From positions 1 through 46,919 of the forward strand of contig JADJDM010000032.1 of NCBI GenBank assembly GCA_016702705.1: a stretch of 46,919 nt of DNA, read 5' to 3'. This stretch comes from Bacteroidota bacterium (GTDB lineage: Bacteria; Bacteroidota; Bacteroidia; B-17B0; Aurantibacillaceae). Both the position numbers and the translations under genes were made by a program. Positions 8,831 through 17,644 of this stretch are shown here, in pieces. The notes under the pieces are model-generated. The model searched no databases, had not been told where the DNA came from, and worked only from the letters and a program-made list of their open reading frames with translations. The first letter of the stretch is position 1. Each line of letters opens with the position of its first letter.

Positions 8831-9646
8831 ATGACAAAGAACAAAAAAATAGAAATTGGCGGCAAAGAAATAAGCATCATTTCTCAAAAACACGATGATT
8901 ATATCTCTCTAACAGATATGGCAAAGAGCCAAATGCAGGAAGCTATCATTATTAAATGGTTGACAGTGAAAAGCACTATTGAATATATTGGTGAGTGGGA
9001 AGCATTATATAATCCTAATTTTAATTATACCGAATTCGGTATAATTAAAAATGCAGCAGGAAGCAATAATTTCGTATTGTCGGTTAAAAATTGGATTGAA
9101 GCGACAAACGCAATAGGCATTACCGCTAAGGCAGGAAGATATGGCGGAACTTATGCGCACAAAGACATTGCGTTTCATTTTGGAATGTGGATTAGCCCGA
9201 GATTTCAGTTACTTTTAGTAAAAGAATATCAGCGACTTAAAGAAGATGAAAATAGTCGACTGAAATTAGAATGGAATTTGCAAAGGACCTTAGCGAAAGT
9301 TAACTATCACATACATACTGATGCAATTAAAGAAAACCTAATTCCAAAAGAAATTACAAAACAACAGGCAAGTTATGTTTACTCCAACGAGGCTGACTTG
9401 TTAAATGTTGCCCTTTTCGGAATTACAGCAAAGGATTGGCGAGATAGCAATTCTGACAAAGATGGAAACATTAGAGATTATGCAACATTAGAACAATTAG
9501 TTGTATTGAGTAATATGGAAAGTATAAATGCTCTCCTAATTCAACAAAATTTATCACAAAACGAACGACTTATTCAGCTTAACAAAGTTGCCATTACACA
9601 AATGAAATCTTTGACGGAAAATAAAGCGATTAAAAAATTGAAATAG
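8831..9646 (+). CDS. KilA-N domain protein
   Basis: 271 aa. The N-terminal KilA-N DNA-binding domain covers roughly residues 10-140: DDYISLTDMAK, then IIIKWLTVKSTIEYIGEWEALYNPNF, WIEATNAIGITAKAGRYGGTYAHKDIAFHFGMWISPRFQLLLVKEYQRLKEDE. The rest is helical and ends in a basic tail (KAIKKLK). KilA-N proteins are best known from phages and large DNA viruses; chromosomal copies in Bacteroidota are common and poorly characterised. Codons 64-73 (FNYTEFGIIK) are encoded by a perfect 32-bp palindrome. A homologous fragment lies 200 bases upstream. Probably acquired; its role may be regulatory or phage-related, but I see no direct evidence. Confidence 0.85.
   Translation: MTKNKKIEIGGKEISIISQKHDDYISLTDMAKSQMQEAIIIKWLTVKSTIEYIGEWEALYNPNFNYTEFGIIKNAAGSNNFVLSVKNWIEATNAIGITAKAGRYGGTYAHKDIAFHFGMWISPRFQLLLVKEYQRLKEDENSRLKLEWNLQRTLAKVNYHIHTDAIKENLIPKEITKQQASYVYSNEADLLNVALFGITAKDWRDSNSDKDGNIRDYATLEQLVVLSNMESINALLIQQNLSQNERLIQLNKVAITQMKSLTENKAIKKLK
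9019..9050. repeat. 32-bp perfect palindrome inside the KilA-N coding region (copy 2)
   Basis: The inner 18 bases are TATACCGAATTCGGTATA; the symmetry extends to 32 bases. It encodes residues FNYTEFGIIK, so each codon is mirrored by its reverse complement (TTT/AAA, AAT/ATT, TAT/ATA, ACC/GGT, GAA/TTC). Compared with copy 1, two base pairs have changed and both changes keep the pairing. Confidence 0.9.
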
Positions 9647-9676
9647 AAATCTAAAGGAAGGGTTAAAGAAGTTTTA

Positions 9677-10078
9677 ATGGGAAATGAACCATATATAAAT
9701 AAAGTTTTATTTAGCTTTCTTAAGCTTTGTTTCTATGCGAACCTGACTATTTATGTTTTGCTAGTTTTATCTTTCTTTGTTCACACTGATATAATCGTTC
9801 TCCCTGATACTTTTGAATTTTACTTTAGGATTATTATGATACCAGTATGCTTGATGTGGGCATTTTTGCTTGTTTATTGTGTTTATTTTTGGTACAAGTT
9901 CGATAGAGAAGGTAATTATGCTTCTAAGCTTTGGATACTTGGTTCTTTTTTTGTTCCATTTTATTTTTACAAAGTTATTTGGAAGCGGACGATTGGATTG
10001 AAGGGACCAATTGAAGGAATAAAAGAACCAGTTTTAGGGAATACAATTCCACTAATGGAAGAAGAAGATGAAAATTGA
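9677..10078 (+). CDS. Small membrane protein of unknown function
   Basis: 133 aa. Three hydrophobic stretches are visible: about residues 8-35 (VLFSFLKLCFYANLTIYVLL onward), 48-70 (FRIIMIPVCLMWAFLLVYCV) and 84-96 (LWILGSFFVPFYFY). The tail is acidic (MEEEDEN). I do not recognise a family. It starts 31 bases after the KilA-N gene, preceded by a GGAAGG-like ribosome site, so the two may be expressed together. It is followed by an 82-base gap and thrS, which has its own promoter-like box. Confidence 0.6.
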   Translation: MGNEPYINKVLFSFLKLCFYANLTIYVLLVLSFFVHTDIIVLPDTFEFYFRIIMIPVCLMWAFLLVYCVYFWYKFDREGNYASKLWILGSFFVPFYFYKVIWKRTIGLKGPIEGIKEPVLGNTIPLMEEEDEN

Positions 10079-10109
10079 ATCAAAACCTTTCACAGCTTGA
10101 AAAAGATAC

Positions 10110-10117
10110 TATCTTTG
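10110..10117 (+). promoter_or_regulatory. Probable -7 box for thrS-infC
   Basis: TATCTTTG matches TAnnTTTG and lies 43 bases before the thrS ATG, in the short gap after the membrane-protein gene. The -33 element is not clear. Confidence 0.45.
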
Positions 10118-10160
10118 CATTCGAATTCTAACCTATGTTGTAGTTAGGCAATAAAAATTT

Positions 10161-12107
10161 ATGATAAACATTACATTACCCGACGGTTCCATTCGTCAGT
10201 ATCCTAAAGGAACCACATCTTTGCAAGTAGCACAAAGCATTAGCGAAGGTTTAGCAAGAAACGTATTGTCAGCAAAAATAAATGGTGAAGTAGTTGATGC
10301 TACTCGCGCTATTGATGCTGATGCAAGTTTGCAATTATTAACCTGGAACGATGACGATGGTAAACAAACCATGTGGCATTCATCTGCGCATTTAATGGCA
10401 GAAGCTTTGGAAGAGTTATATCCAGGCTCAAAATTCGCTATTGGTCCGCCAATCGAAAATGGTTTTTACTATGATATCGATTTTGGCGATGTTACTTTTT
10501 CTTTAGATGATGTTGAAAAGGTAGAAACCAAAATGCTTGAATTAGCTCGTAAAAACAGCACATTCGAACGTAAAGAAGTTTCTAAAGCAGATGCAGTAAA
10601 ATACTTTACCGAAAAAGGTGACCAATATAAATTAGAGTTAATTGATGGTTTAGCTGATGGCACTATCACTTTTTATTCTCAAGGTAATTTCACCGATTTA
10701 TGTCGTGGACCGCATATTCCAAACACTGGATTCATAAAGGCTGTAAAGCTTTTAAATGTTGCAGGTGCATATTGGAGAGGCGACGAAAAAAATAAAATGT
10801 TGACTCGTGTTTACGGAATCACTTTTCAAAAGGATAAGGAATTAAAAGAGTACTTAACACTTTTAGAAGAAGCTAAAAAGCGCGACCACCGTAAGCTGGG
10901 CAAGGAATTAGAATTGTTTACCTTCTCTGAAAAAGTGGGTATGGGTTTACCTTTATGGTTGCCTAAAGGCGCAATGCTTCGCGAGCGTTTAATTCAGTTC
11001 ATGCAAAAGGCGCAACTAAAAGCAGGTTACTTGCCAGTTGTTACGCCGCATATTGGACAAAAAGAATTATACGTTTGTTCTGGACATTATGAAAAATATG
11101 GTGCTGATTCATTTCAACCAATTAAAACACCACAGGAAGGAGAGGAGTTTTTTTTAAAACCAATGAATTGTCCGCATCACTGCGAAATTTATAAAACATC
11201 ACCTAAATCATATAAAGATCTTCCTCAACGTTATGCTGAGTTTGGAACTGTTTATCGTTATGAGCAAAAAGGTGAGTTGCACGGTTTAACTCGTGTGCGT
11301 GGCTTTACTCAAGATGATGCGCATTTGTTTTGCCGTCCTGACCAAGTAAAGGAAGAGTTTTTAAAAGTAATTGATTTAGTATTATATGTATTTAATGCAT
11401 TAGATTTTAAAGAATACACTGCTCAAATTTCTTTACGTGATCCTGAAAACAAAGCTAAATACATTGGAACTGATGAAAACTGGGCATTAGCAGAGCAAGC
11501 AATTATTGACTCAGCTGCTGAAAAGGGTTTAAAAACAGTTACTGAGTTGGGCGAGGCGGCGTTTTACGGTCCTAAGCTAGATTTCATGGTGAAAGATGCT
11601 TTAGGACGTAGATGGCAATTAGGAACAATTCAAGTAGATTACAATTTACCTGAGCGTTTTGAGTTGGAATACACAGGTTCTGATAACTTAAAACACCGCC
11701 CAGTAATGATACACCGTGCGCCATTTGGTTCATTGGAGCGTTTTATTGCTGTGTTAATTGAGCATTGTGGTGGTAATTTCCCATTGTGGTTAACGCCAGA
11801 TCAAATTGCTATTTTACCTATTTCTGAAAAATATAATGACTATGCTCAAAATGTTTTGAGTGTGTTAAATAATTCCGATATTCGTGGCTTCGTAGACGAT
11901 AGAAACGAAAAGATAGGGAAGAAGATTCGTGATAATGAAATGAAGAAAATTCCTTTTATGTTGGTTGTTGGAGAAAAAGAAGCGGAGGAAGGCAAGGTTT
12001 CAGTTCGTCGTCACGGACAAGGAGATGTGGGTGTATTTACAATTGAAGAATTTAGTAAATTAGTGGCCACAGAAATTGAGAGTGATTTCAAAACAAAAGA
12101 GAATTAA
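10161..12107 (+). CDS. thrS: Threonyl-tRNA synthetase
   Basis: 648 aa, full length for bacterial ThrRS. It charges tRNA-Thr in the cytoplasm. The N-terminal TGS domain (MINITLPDGSIRQYPKGTTSLQVAQSI) is followed by the editing domain, with HSSAHLMAEALEELYPGSKF carrying the HxxxH zinc-type motif. The class II catalytic core shows MNCPHHCEIYK, YRYEQKGELHGLTRVRGFTQDDAHLFC and GSLERFIAVLIEHCGG. The C-terminal anticodon-binding domain begins near WLTPDQIAILPIS. infC follows 33 bases downstream, the widespread thrS-infC arrangement. Confidence 0.97.
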   Translation: MINITLPDGSIRQYPKGTTSLQVAQSISEGLARNVLSAKINGEVVDATRAIDADASLQLLTWNDDDGKQTMWHSSAHLMAEALEELYPGSKFAIGPPIENGFYYDIDFGDVTFSLDDVEKVETKMLELARKNSTFERKEVSKADAVKYFTEKGDQYKLELIDGLADGTITFYSQGNFTDLCRGPHIPNTGFIKAVKLLNVAGAYWRGDEKNKMLTRVYGITFQKDKELKEYLTLLEEAKKRDHRKLGKELELFTFSEKVGMGLPLWLPKGAMLRERLIQFMQKAQLKAGYLPVVTPHIGQKELYVCSGHYEKYGADSFQPIKTPQEGEEFFLKPMNCPHHCEIYKTSPKSYKDLPQRYAEFGTVYRYEQKGELHGLTRVRGFTQDDAHLFCRPDQVKEEFLKVIDLVLYVFNALDFKEYTAQISLRDPENKAKYIGTDENWALAEQAIIDSAAEKGLKTVTELGEAAFYGPKLDFMVKDALGRRWQLGTIQVDYNLPERFELEYTGSDNLKHRPVMIHRAPFGSLERFIAVLIEHCGGNFPLWLTPDQIAILPISEKYNDYAQNVLSVLNNSDIRGFVDDRNEKIGKKIRDNEMKKIPFMLVVGEKEAEEGKVSVRRHGQGDVGVFTIEEFSKLVATEIESDFKTKEN

Positions 12108-12130
12108 AATAATAAGTTAAACTAAAAAAC

Positions 12131-12135
12131 GGAGG
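12131..12135 (+). promoter_or_regulatory. Strong ribosome-binding site deciding the infC start
   Basis: GGAGG, five bases ahead of ATT at 12141. It is an unusually strong Shine-Dalgarno for this AT-rich window, where most genes show none. It supports initiation at the AUU codon rather than at the downstream GTG at 12315. Confidence 0.7.
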
Positions 12136-12140
12136 TTACC

Positions 12141-12749
12141 ATTAGTGCACCATTTAAAAAACCGGTAGGGAATACAGCAGGAGGACCACCACGTCCTTTT
12201 AATAAGCCGCGTCCTTTTAACAGAGGACCAATTAAAAAAGAAGATGCTCATAAAATAAATGAGAAAATTCTTGCTAAAGAAGTACGTGTAGTTGGAGATG
12301 ATATCGAAGCTGGAGTGTATCCAATTGCAAAAGCAATAGAGATGGCTCAAGAAGCAGGATTAGATTTAGTTGAAATTGCGCCTAATATTGACCCGCCAGT
12401 TTGTAAGATTGTTGATTACAAAAAGTTTTTATACGAATTAAAGAAGAAACAAAAGGAAATTAAATCAAAAGCAGCTAAGGTTGTTGTGAAAGAAATCCGT
12501 TTCGGACCTCATACAGATGAGCATGATTACAGCTTTAAGAAAAACCATGCAGCTAAATTTTTACAAGATGGTTGTAAGGTAAAAGCATACGTTTTCTTCC
12601 GTGGAAGAGAGATTGTGTTTAAACAACAAGGTGAAATTTTATTGCTTCGTTTTGCAAGTGAGCTAGAAGAATTTGGAAAACCAGAACAAATGCCACTTTT
12701 AGAGGGTAAAAGAATGATCATGATTTTGACTCCTAAGAAGGCTAAGTAA
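12141..12749 (+). CDS. infC: Translation initiation factor IF-3, AUU start
   Basis: 202 aa when read from ATT at 12141. The chain begins (M)SAPFKKPVGNTAGGPPRPFN and leads into the conserved IF3-N domain (KINEKILAKEVRVVGDDIEAGVYPIAKAIEMAQEAGLDLVEIAP), then the linker and IF3-C domain (VVVKEIRFGPHTDEHDYSFKKNHAAKFL, KAYVFFRGREIVF). No ATG, GTG or TTG gives the complete N-domain: the first is GTG at 12315, which would remove it. The in-frame stop at 12123-12125 bounds the search. AUU starts are well known in infC of E. coli and relatives, where IF3 represses its own mRNA. A Bacteroidota-type extra Pro/Arg-rich N-terminus is present. A strong terminator follows, and rpmI-rplT do not. Confidence 0.93.
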   Translation: MSAPFKKPVGNTAGGPPRPFNKPRPFNRGPIKKEDAHKINEKILAKEVRVVGDDIEAGVYPIAKAIEMAQEAGLDLVEIAPNIDPPVCKIVDYKKFLYELKKKQKEIKSKAAKVVVKEIRFGPHTDEHDYSFKKNHAAKFLQDGCKVKAYVFFRGREIVFKQQGEILLLRFASELEEFGKPEQMPLLEGKRMIMILTPKKAK

Positions 12750-12772
12750 GGGGTACAGGTCAGCGACGAATT

Positions 12773-12813
12773 AAAAATCCCGTTCAGATTTCGATTTGAA
12801 CGGGATTTTTTTT
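12773..12813 (+). terminator. Rho-independent terminator after infC
   Basis: Stem AAAAATCCCGTTCA (12773-12786) pairs with TGAACGGGATTTTT (12797-12810) around a 10-base loop, followed by more T. It closes the thrS-infC unit before any ribosomal protein gene. Confidence 0.9.
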
Positions 12814-13001
12814 GTTAATAACTTTGAGGTTTTGAAAAACGAAATAAACTTTTAATCAGCTGATTTTTAATTAATTGTTACATTTAAGAAAAATAAATTA
12901 ACACGTTATTAACAGGAATGTTACTTTTGCTGTGGATATTATAATTAGACGAACACTAGTTATAAGTAGCCGAAAAATAATTTTTTTAAACATAAACCAA
13001 C

Positions 13002-13009
13002 TACCTTTG
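13002..13009 (+). promoter_or_regulatory. Probable -7 box for the gene at 13027
   Basis: TACCTTTG matches TAnnTTTG, 17 bases before the ATG, implying a very short leader of about 10 nt. The upstream 200 bases are AT-rich and otherwise featureless. Confidence 0.5.
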
Positions 13010-13026
13010 TTGAAAACTTTGATACC

Positions 13027-13455
13027 ATGTTTGAGATACTAAAAGATTTTGAGAGTAAATACGCTTCTTTAAAGAAAAAGGGCTTGCGTGTTGAAGGAAT
13101 GAACATGATTGATCCTAAGCGTAAGAAGCATGTGATCATGATTTCGAAGCCTTTTGTATTCGATAACCGTTCTTTACCAAAGGTTTACCAAGGTATTGAA
13201 GTGAAAGCGAAAATTGAAGGGATTTTACATGAGGAATTTAAGGTAGAAGCTGGAAAGTCATACGTGTGGGCTCCACAACATTTCGAGAAATTTGTTGATA
13301 GATGTTCAACTGAGATCAGAAAGAGCTTCAATAGTCCAGAAATGAGCAGAGAAGACATGTTAGATGCACTAGCATTTGGCAACTTTGAAGAGCATAAAAA
13401 GAAATGCATTCAATTAATGAACGATGGAAAAATTCCAGCTTTCAAATTGAACTAA
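13027..13455 (+). CDS. Conserved-looking hypothetical protein
   Basis: 142 aa, no signal peptide or membrane segment, so cytoplasmic. It is basic at the N-terminus (KDFESKYASLKKKGLRVEGMNMIDPKRKKH) and then alternates charged strands and helices (IEVKAKIEGILHEEFKVEAGKSYVWAPQHFEKFVDRC). I do not recognise a family. It has its own promoter-like box and a strong terminator, so it is a single-gene transcription unit, and its coding sequence is intact. The dense charged pattern and good codon usage suggest a real and perhaps well-expressed protein. Confidence 0.65.
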   Translation: MFEILKDFESKYASLKKKGLRVEGMNMIDPKRKKHVIMISKPFVFDNRSLPKVYQGIEVKAKIEGILHEEFKVEAGKSYVWAPQHFEKFVDRCSTEIRKSFNSPEMSREDMLDALAFGNFEEHKKKCIQLMNDGKIPAFKLN

Positions 13456-13512
13456 CATAATGTAGCCATTTTTGTTTTTTGAATTAGATTAACAAAGGTT
13501 ACTTTGAACGCG

Positions 13513-13546
13513 AAAATCCTCCCCGAGTCCTCGGGGGGGATTTTTT
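13513..13546. terminator. Bidirectional terminator between converging genes
   Basis: A hairpin with arms CCCCGAG and CTCGGGG, extended by AAAATCC/GGATTTT, with T-runs on both strands. It separates the hypothetical gene (plus) from nhaD (minus). The CCCCGAGTxCTCGGGG core recurs at 39786-39815. Confidence 0.85.
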
Positions 13547-13552
13547 GTTTTA

Positions 13553-14801
13553 TTACATAAGCCAAAACCAAATTGCGCCGCAAGTATAACCAATCAGTGC
13601 TAAAATACTAATGCGTTTTAAATACCAACCAAAGCTTATGTTGTCTAATCCCATCACTGCAACACCAGCTGCTGATCCAATTATTAAACAGCTTCCACCT
13701 GTTCCAGCCGCATAAGCAAGAAATTGCCAAAAATGGCTGTCGATGGGGTAATCGTACATACTTATACTTGCCGCAACTAAAGGTACATTGTCAACAATTG
13801 ATGAAATAAGACCAATGGAATAAACAACAGCATTTTCATTATTATTAAATACTCCATTTAAGTTAGTTGCTAATGAACTTAAAACACCAGTTAACTCCAG
13901 TGGTTTAATGGCAATTAAAATTCCTAGAAAAAATAAAATACTTTTTACATCTGTTTTTTCTATGGCGTGCATAACAGAGAATTTCCCTTTTAGTTCTTCC
14001 TCTTTTTTGCGATGGATGAATTCGGTTGTTACCCATAATACTGCCAAGCCTGCCAAAATACCCATATACGGGGGCAAATGAGTTAATTGTTTAAACACAG
14101 GAACCATTAATAAACTTAATATTCCAATTCCAAAAACAAGATTTCGTTCTTTTAAAGAATAACTGAGTTCATCTTGTGTGGTATTCTTTTCTATTGTTCC
14201 TTTAAAGAAAATACTTGTAATAGCAACAGGTACACATAAACATAATAAACTTGGAATAAGCGTACTTGTAATAATTCCTGTTGCCGAAATCTTTTTATCT
14301 AACCAAAGCATAGTTGTTGTAACATCACCAATCGGACTCCATGCCCCGCCTGCATTGGCAGCTATAATAACAATCCCAAGCATTAACCATTTGTCTTTTT
14401 CTCGGTAAATATTTTTGCACTAAGGCAGTCATTACAATAGCAGTAGTTAAATTGTCGAGTACTGATGATGCGAAAAACGTAATAAATGCAATTATCCAAA
14501 GTAACTTTCTTCTACTGTTAGTTGTAACTGCTTTTGTAATAATATCAAAACCATTGTGTGCATCTATTAGTTCAACAATCGTCATGGCAGCGAGTAGGAA
14601 AAATAAAATTCCTGAAATATCTCCTAGTGCGTGTGTAAGCTGTTCGTTTACTAATTCTTTATTTTCGGTGTTGTAAATATAATATACCCAGCAGCCAACA
14701 CCCGTAAGTAATGAAAATGCAGCTTTATCTACTCTAAATGTTGTTTCGAAGATAATGAGCAAATACCCAACTATGAATAATATGATAAGTCCTGTAATCA
14801 C
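13553..14801 (-). CDS. nhaD: NhaD-type Na+/H+ antiporter, one frameshift
   Basis: Ion-transporter superfamily membrane protein, about 415 aa after correction, exchanging Na+ for H+ across the inner membrane. The N-terminal part has MITGLIILFIVGYLLIIFE and FFASSVLDNLTTAIVMTALVQKYLPRK. The C-terminal part has MLGIVIIAANAGGAWSPIGDVTTTMLWL and GLISSIVDNVPLVAASISMY. The paired DN-containing segments and the GGAWSPIGDVTT motif are typical of NhaD. One extra base in the A5/T5 run near 14397-14401 splits it; removing one gives PRKDKWLMLGIVII. The start ATG overlaps the ClC stop by four bases, so the two are translationally coupled. Confidence 0.88.
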
Positions 14802-16600
14802 GAATTATCCTTTTTCTGTTTTAGTTGTTGAGTGTAGGCATCAAAAATATCTTTTGAACGGATGTAACCAACGGTTATTTCGCCTTCTACAACAGCAACT
14901 TTATCCACATCAAATTTCATTACTACATCCAATGCTTTACTTAGAGGGTCGTTTGGAGTAACATAAGGAACCGATTTATCCATAAAGCGAGAAACGGGAA
15001 CTTTTGTTTCGCCTAGTTTTTTTGTTATTTCATAATCAACACTACGTAATGAAATAATTCCTTGGTATTTTAATTGGTCGTTTACCACAACAAAATCACT
15101 TGCATGTATTTCGGCAGCTAAATTTAAGGCTTCAATTACTGTCGTGTTTCGTTTTATAACTGCAAGTAATCTATATTCAGGAAAGTGATCTTTAATTATG
15201 ATTTGACCAATGATGTCATTCTTCATTTCCCAAGAGTGCGCAGGGCTTTTAAAACGATTATCAACTTGGTTTTTATAAAAGGATATTTTTTTAGAAAGAA
15301 TAAAAGTAAAAATTGACACAATAATAAGAGGAGGAAGAAGCACGTAACTACCTGTCATTTCTACAATCATAATAATACCTGCAATTGGAGCATTTGCAAC
15401 ACCCGAATAAAAAGCACCCATTCCAACTACCATAAAAGAAGCTATGCTTACATCATGATGTAAAAAATGTTTAGCCGTAACACCAACAGCTGCTCCTAAC
15501 ATAGCACCAATAAAAAGTGAAGGTCCGAAAATACCTGCCGAACCCCCGCTACCAATGGTTAGGGTAGTGGCAACAATTTTCACAAAAGCAATAATTAGTA
15601 AGCTTATTAATAATTCAAACCACATTCCTCCTCCAAAAAAATCGGGCATACGACCGTGTATTGCTGATTCTAAAAATAAACTTCCAGTACCTGCAACTTC
15701 AAAAATAACTAATGCAATTGCGCCAGTAAGTAAGCCGCCAATAGCAGGTTTAATGTAAGGTGGAATATTAATTCGTTTGATGAAAGCTTTCGCATCATTA
15801 AAGCCTTTTATAAACAAGAAACCGAATGAGAAACAAAGCACACCAAGGATTAAATAAAAAATAATTTCACTAAAATGGAAACTACTTAAGCCTGATACAT
15901 TTAAAAATGGTTCAGTTCCTGCATAAATGGTATAAACTAAGTAAGCTGTAACCGAAGAAATAAAACATGGAATTAAGGCATCCGATTCAATATCTTCTTT
16001 ATAAACCATTTCAGCTGCTGTTAATGCCCCGCCTAAAGGAGTTTTGAAAACTGCACCTAAACCTGCAGCCGTTCCTGCCAATAATAAAGTTCTTCTTGCT
16101 CTTGCGCCAGCTTTTGCAATGTTGGCAACCCACACGCCAATGCCTGCGCCAATGTAGGAGATAGGACCTTCTTTACCTCCGCTACCACCTGTAGGTAAAG
16201 TAAATAAGGTAGCGAGTGATTTAAAAATAGGAGTTTGTGTGTTTATTTTTCCGTCTTTATTATGGAAGGCATCAATCATTTCATCTGTACCCGTTCCTTT
16301 TGAATCGCGTGAAAATAAATACACAATTAATCCTGCAACTAAACCTCCAAATGCTGGTAATAAAAGAACAGCTAGAGATGAAGTAGGATGGTCGAAAATG
16401 TAATTTACTTTTTCCTTGAGTGTTAAATATTCATCTGCACGATGTGTATGAAATGAGCTGTAAAAGTATTCTAATACATGTAAAAGCCAAGCAAAAATAG
16501 AAGAAATTACTCCGGCAATTACCCCAACAATAACAGCATACAAAAAAATACTGTTTTGGTTTTTAATATTGAAAATCTCTTTTACCCTAAATTTATACAT
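14798..16600 (-). CDS. ClC-family chloride channel/transporter with CBS domains
   Basis: 600 aa integral membrane protein. ClC selectivity-filter motifs are present: GSGGKEGPISYIGAGIG (the GxEGP motif containing the gating glutamate) and GSGGSAGIFGPSLFIGAMLG (the GxFxP motif). The C-terminal 140 residues form a tandem CBS pair (LLAVIKRNTTVIEALNLAAE, then VPYVTPNDPLSKALDVVMKFDVDKVAVVEG), a cytoplasmic regulatory module that binds adenine nucleotides in relatives. Whether it is a channel or a Cl-/H+ antiporter cannot be decided here. It sits 21 bases after the PorP-like gene and overlaps nhaD by ATGA. Pairing with a Na+/H+ antiporter suggests a joint role in ion and pH balance. Confidence 0.92.
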   Translation of the reverse strand: MYKFRVKEIFNIKNQNSIFLYAVIVGVIAGVISSIFAWLLHVLEYFYSSFHTHRADEYLTLKEKVNYIFDHPTSSLAVLLLPAFGGLVAGLIVYLFSRDSKGTGTDEMIDAFHNKDGKINTQTPIFKSLATLFTLPTGGSGGKEGPISYIGAGIGVWVANIAKAGARARRTLLLAGTAAGLGAVFKTPLGGALTAAEMVYKEDIESDALIPCFISSVTAYLVYTIYAGTEPFLNVSGLSSFHFSEIIFYLILGVLCFSFGFLFIKGFNDAKAFIKRINIPPYIKPAIGGLLTGAIALVIFEVAGTGSLFLESAIHGRMPDFFGGGMWFELLISLLIIAFVKIVATTLTIGSGGSAGIFGPSLFIGAMLGAAVGVTAKHFLHHDVSIASFMVVGMGAFYSGVANAPIAGIIMIVEMTGSYVLLPPLIIVSIFTFILSKKISFYKNQVDNRFKSPAHSWEMKNDIIGQIIIKDHFPEYRLLAVIKRNTTVIEALNLAAEIHASDFVVVNDQLKYQGIISLRSVDYEITKKLGETKVPVSRFMDKSVPYVTPNDPLSKALDVVMKFDVDKVAVVEGEITVGYIRSKDIFDAYTQQLKQKKDNS

Positions 16601-16621
16601 CCAATTTTTTCTGGTAATACA

Positions 16622-17590
16622 CTATAACATATATTGGTAATGCTGATGACTAAAGCCTTTTCCACCTTTATGCTTCATTTTTTGATCTTGATTAAAAACG
16701 TATGCTATTTTAATTTCATGACTTCCGTAATTTGTTTTCATTAATGCATTGGTGTTATAATCAAATGAATATCCAATTTGCCCCATGCCATTAATAGTGT
16801 AACCTATTTGCCCATAAATAGCAGCTCTTAATCGAATTCCCGCACCAACAAACAAGGCGTTTTTTATGTGAAGTTTTAAATTGTAGTCAATTAATATAGG
16901 TGTGTTACTAACATAATTTGTCATTAAACTATTTTCCCAAATAAAGTCTCCGTTTTCTGTCCAGTTATATCCAACAGCAACATTAAAATGTGGAACAGTT
17001 GTTAGGTTTGTAAAATTGGCAGCTTTTTTATTTTCTCTAAATTTATAACTGTTTCCAAACATGTTATTCATGGCAAAGCCAACATAAAATTTTTCGTTAT
17101 GTAACATAAAGCCTGCCGCCATGTTCGGAATCTTAGCTTTATTATATGATACAGCATTATTTATAAGAGCATCATGAGAATTGAGATAAGTAATGTTATT
17201 TACATTTAATGCGTTTACGTTGTAACTTCCGTTTAATCCCATCGATAATTTCATGTCCTGAACGGGGAAATGAAAGGCAAAAGAACCCGCTATAGTGCTT
17301 ATTTGTTGCGGACCAATTTTATCTTGATAAACAAATAATCCAGCGCCCATTTTAGTTTTGTAAAAGTTACCATGCGCACCAATACTTAATGTTTTTGGTG
17401 AGCCATCAAAACCAACCCATTGGTAACGGTAATTCATACGTGCATCAAAGGTTTTACGCGCCCCTGTAACAGCAGGGTTTACAATAAAGTAATTGCTTCG
17501 ATGCTGCGTCCAAAACGGAAGTTGTTGAGCAAAGCTTAATTTGCCTGCTAACAGAATAAACAATATGAGTATCTTGTTTTTCAAGACCAT
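16622..17590 (-). CDS. PorP/SprF family type IX secretion-associated membrane protein
   Basis: 322 aa outer-membrane beta-barrel protein. The signal peptide is MVLKNKILILFILLAGKLSFAQ. The mature start QLPFWTQHRSNYFIVNPAVTGARKTFDARMNYRYQWVGFDGSPKT is the diagnostic PorP/SprF signature (Q-NPA-G and R-QW-G-P-T). Alternating beta strands follow to the end. Members accompany T9SS substrates or gliding adhesins. No PorK/L/M/N genes are nearby, so this is one of the dispersed paralogues. The tail is histidine-rich (HKGGKGFSHQHYQ). It is the first gene of a minus-strand run with ClC and nhaD, a functionally unobvious grouping. Confidence 0.9.
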   Translation of the reverse strand: MVLKNKILILFILLAGKLSFAQQLPFWTQHRSNYFIVNPAVTGARKTFDARMNYRYQWVGFDGSPKTLSIGAHGNFYKTKMGAGLFVYQDKIGPQQISTIAGSFAFHFPVQDMKLSMGLNGSYNVNALNVNNITYLNSHDALINNAVSYNKAKIPNMAAGFMLHNEKFYVGFAMNNMFGNSYKFRENKKAANFTNLTTVPHFNVAVGYNWTENGDFIWENSLMTNYVSNTPILIDYNLKLHIKNALFVGAGIRLRAAIYGQIGYTINGMGQIGYSFDYNTNALMKTNYGSHEIKIAYVFNQDQKMKHKGGKGFSHQHYQYML

Positions 17591-17644
17591 AAATATACTT
17601 TTTATTTAGTAAAAATCCCCTATTTTTATTCCTAAACTCTTTGC

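Noticed and set aside
8831..10078. KilA-N gene plus membrane protein as a defence system
   Set aside because: They are adjacent, but no nuclease, sensor or effector domain is visible; there is too little to support it.
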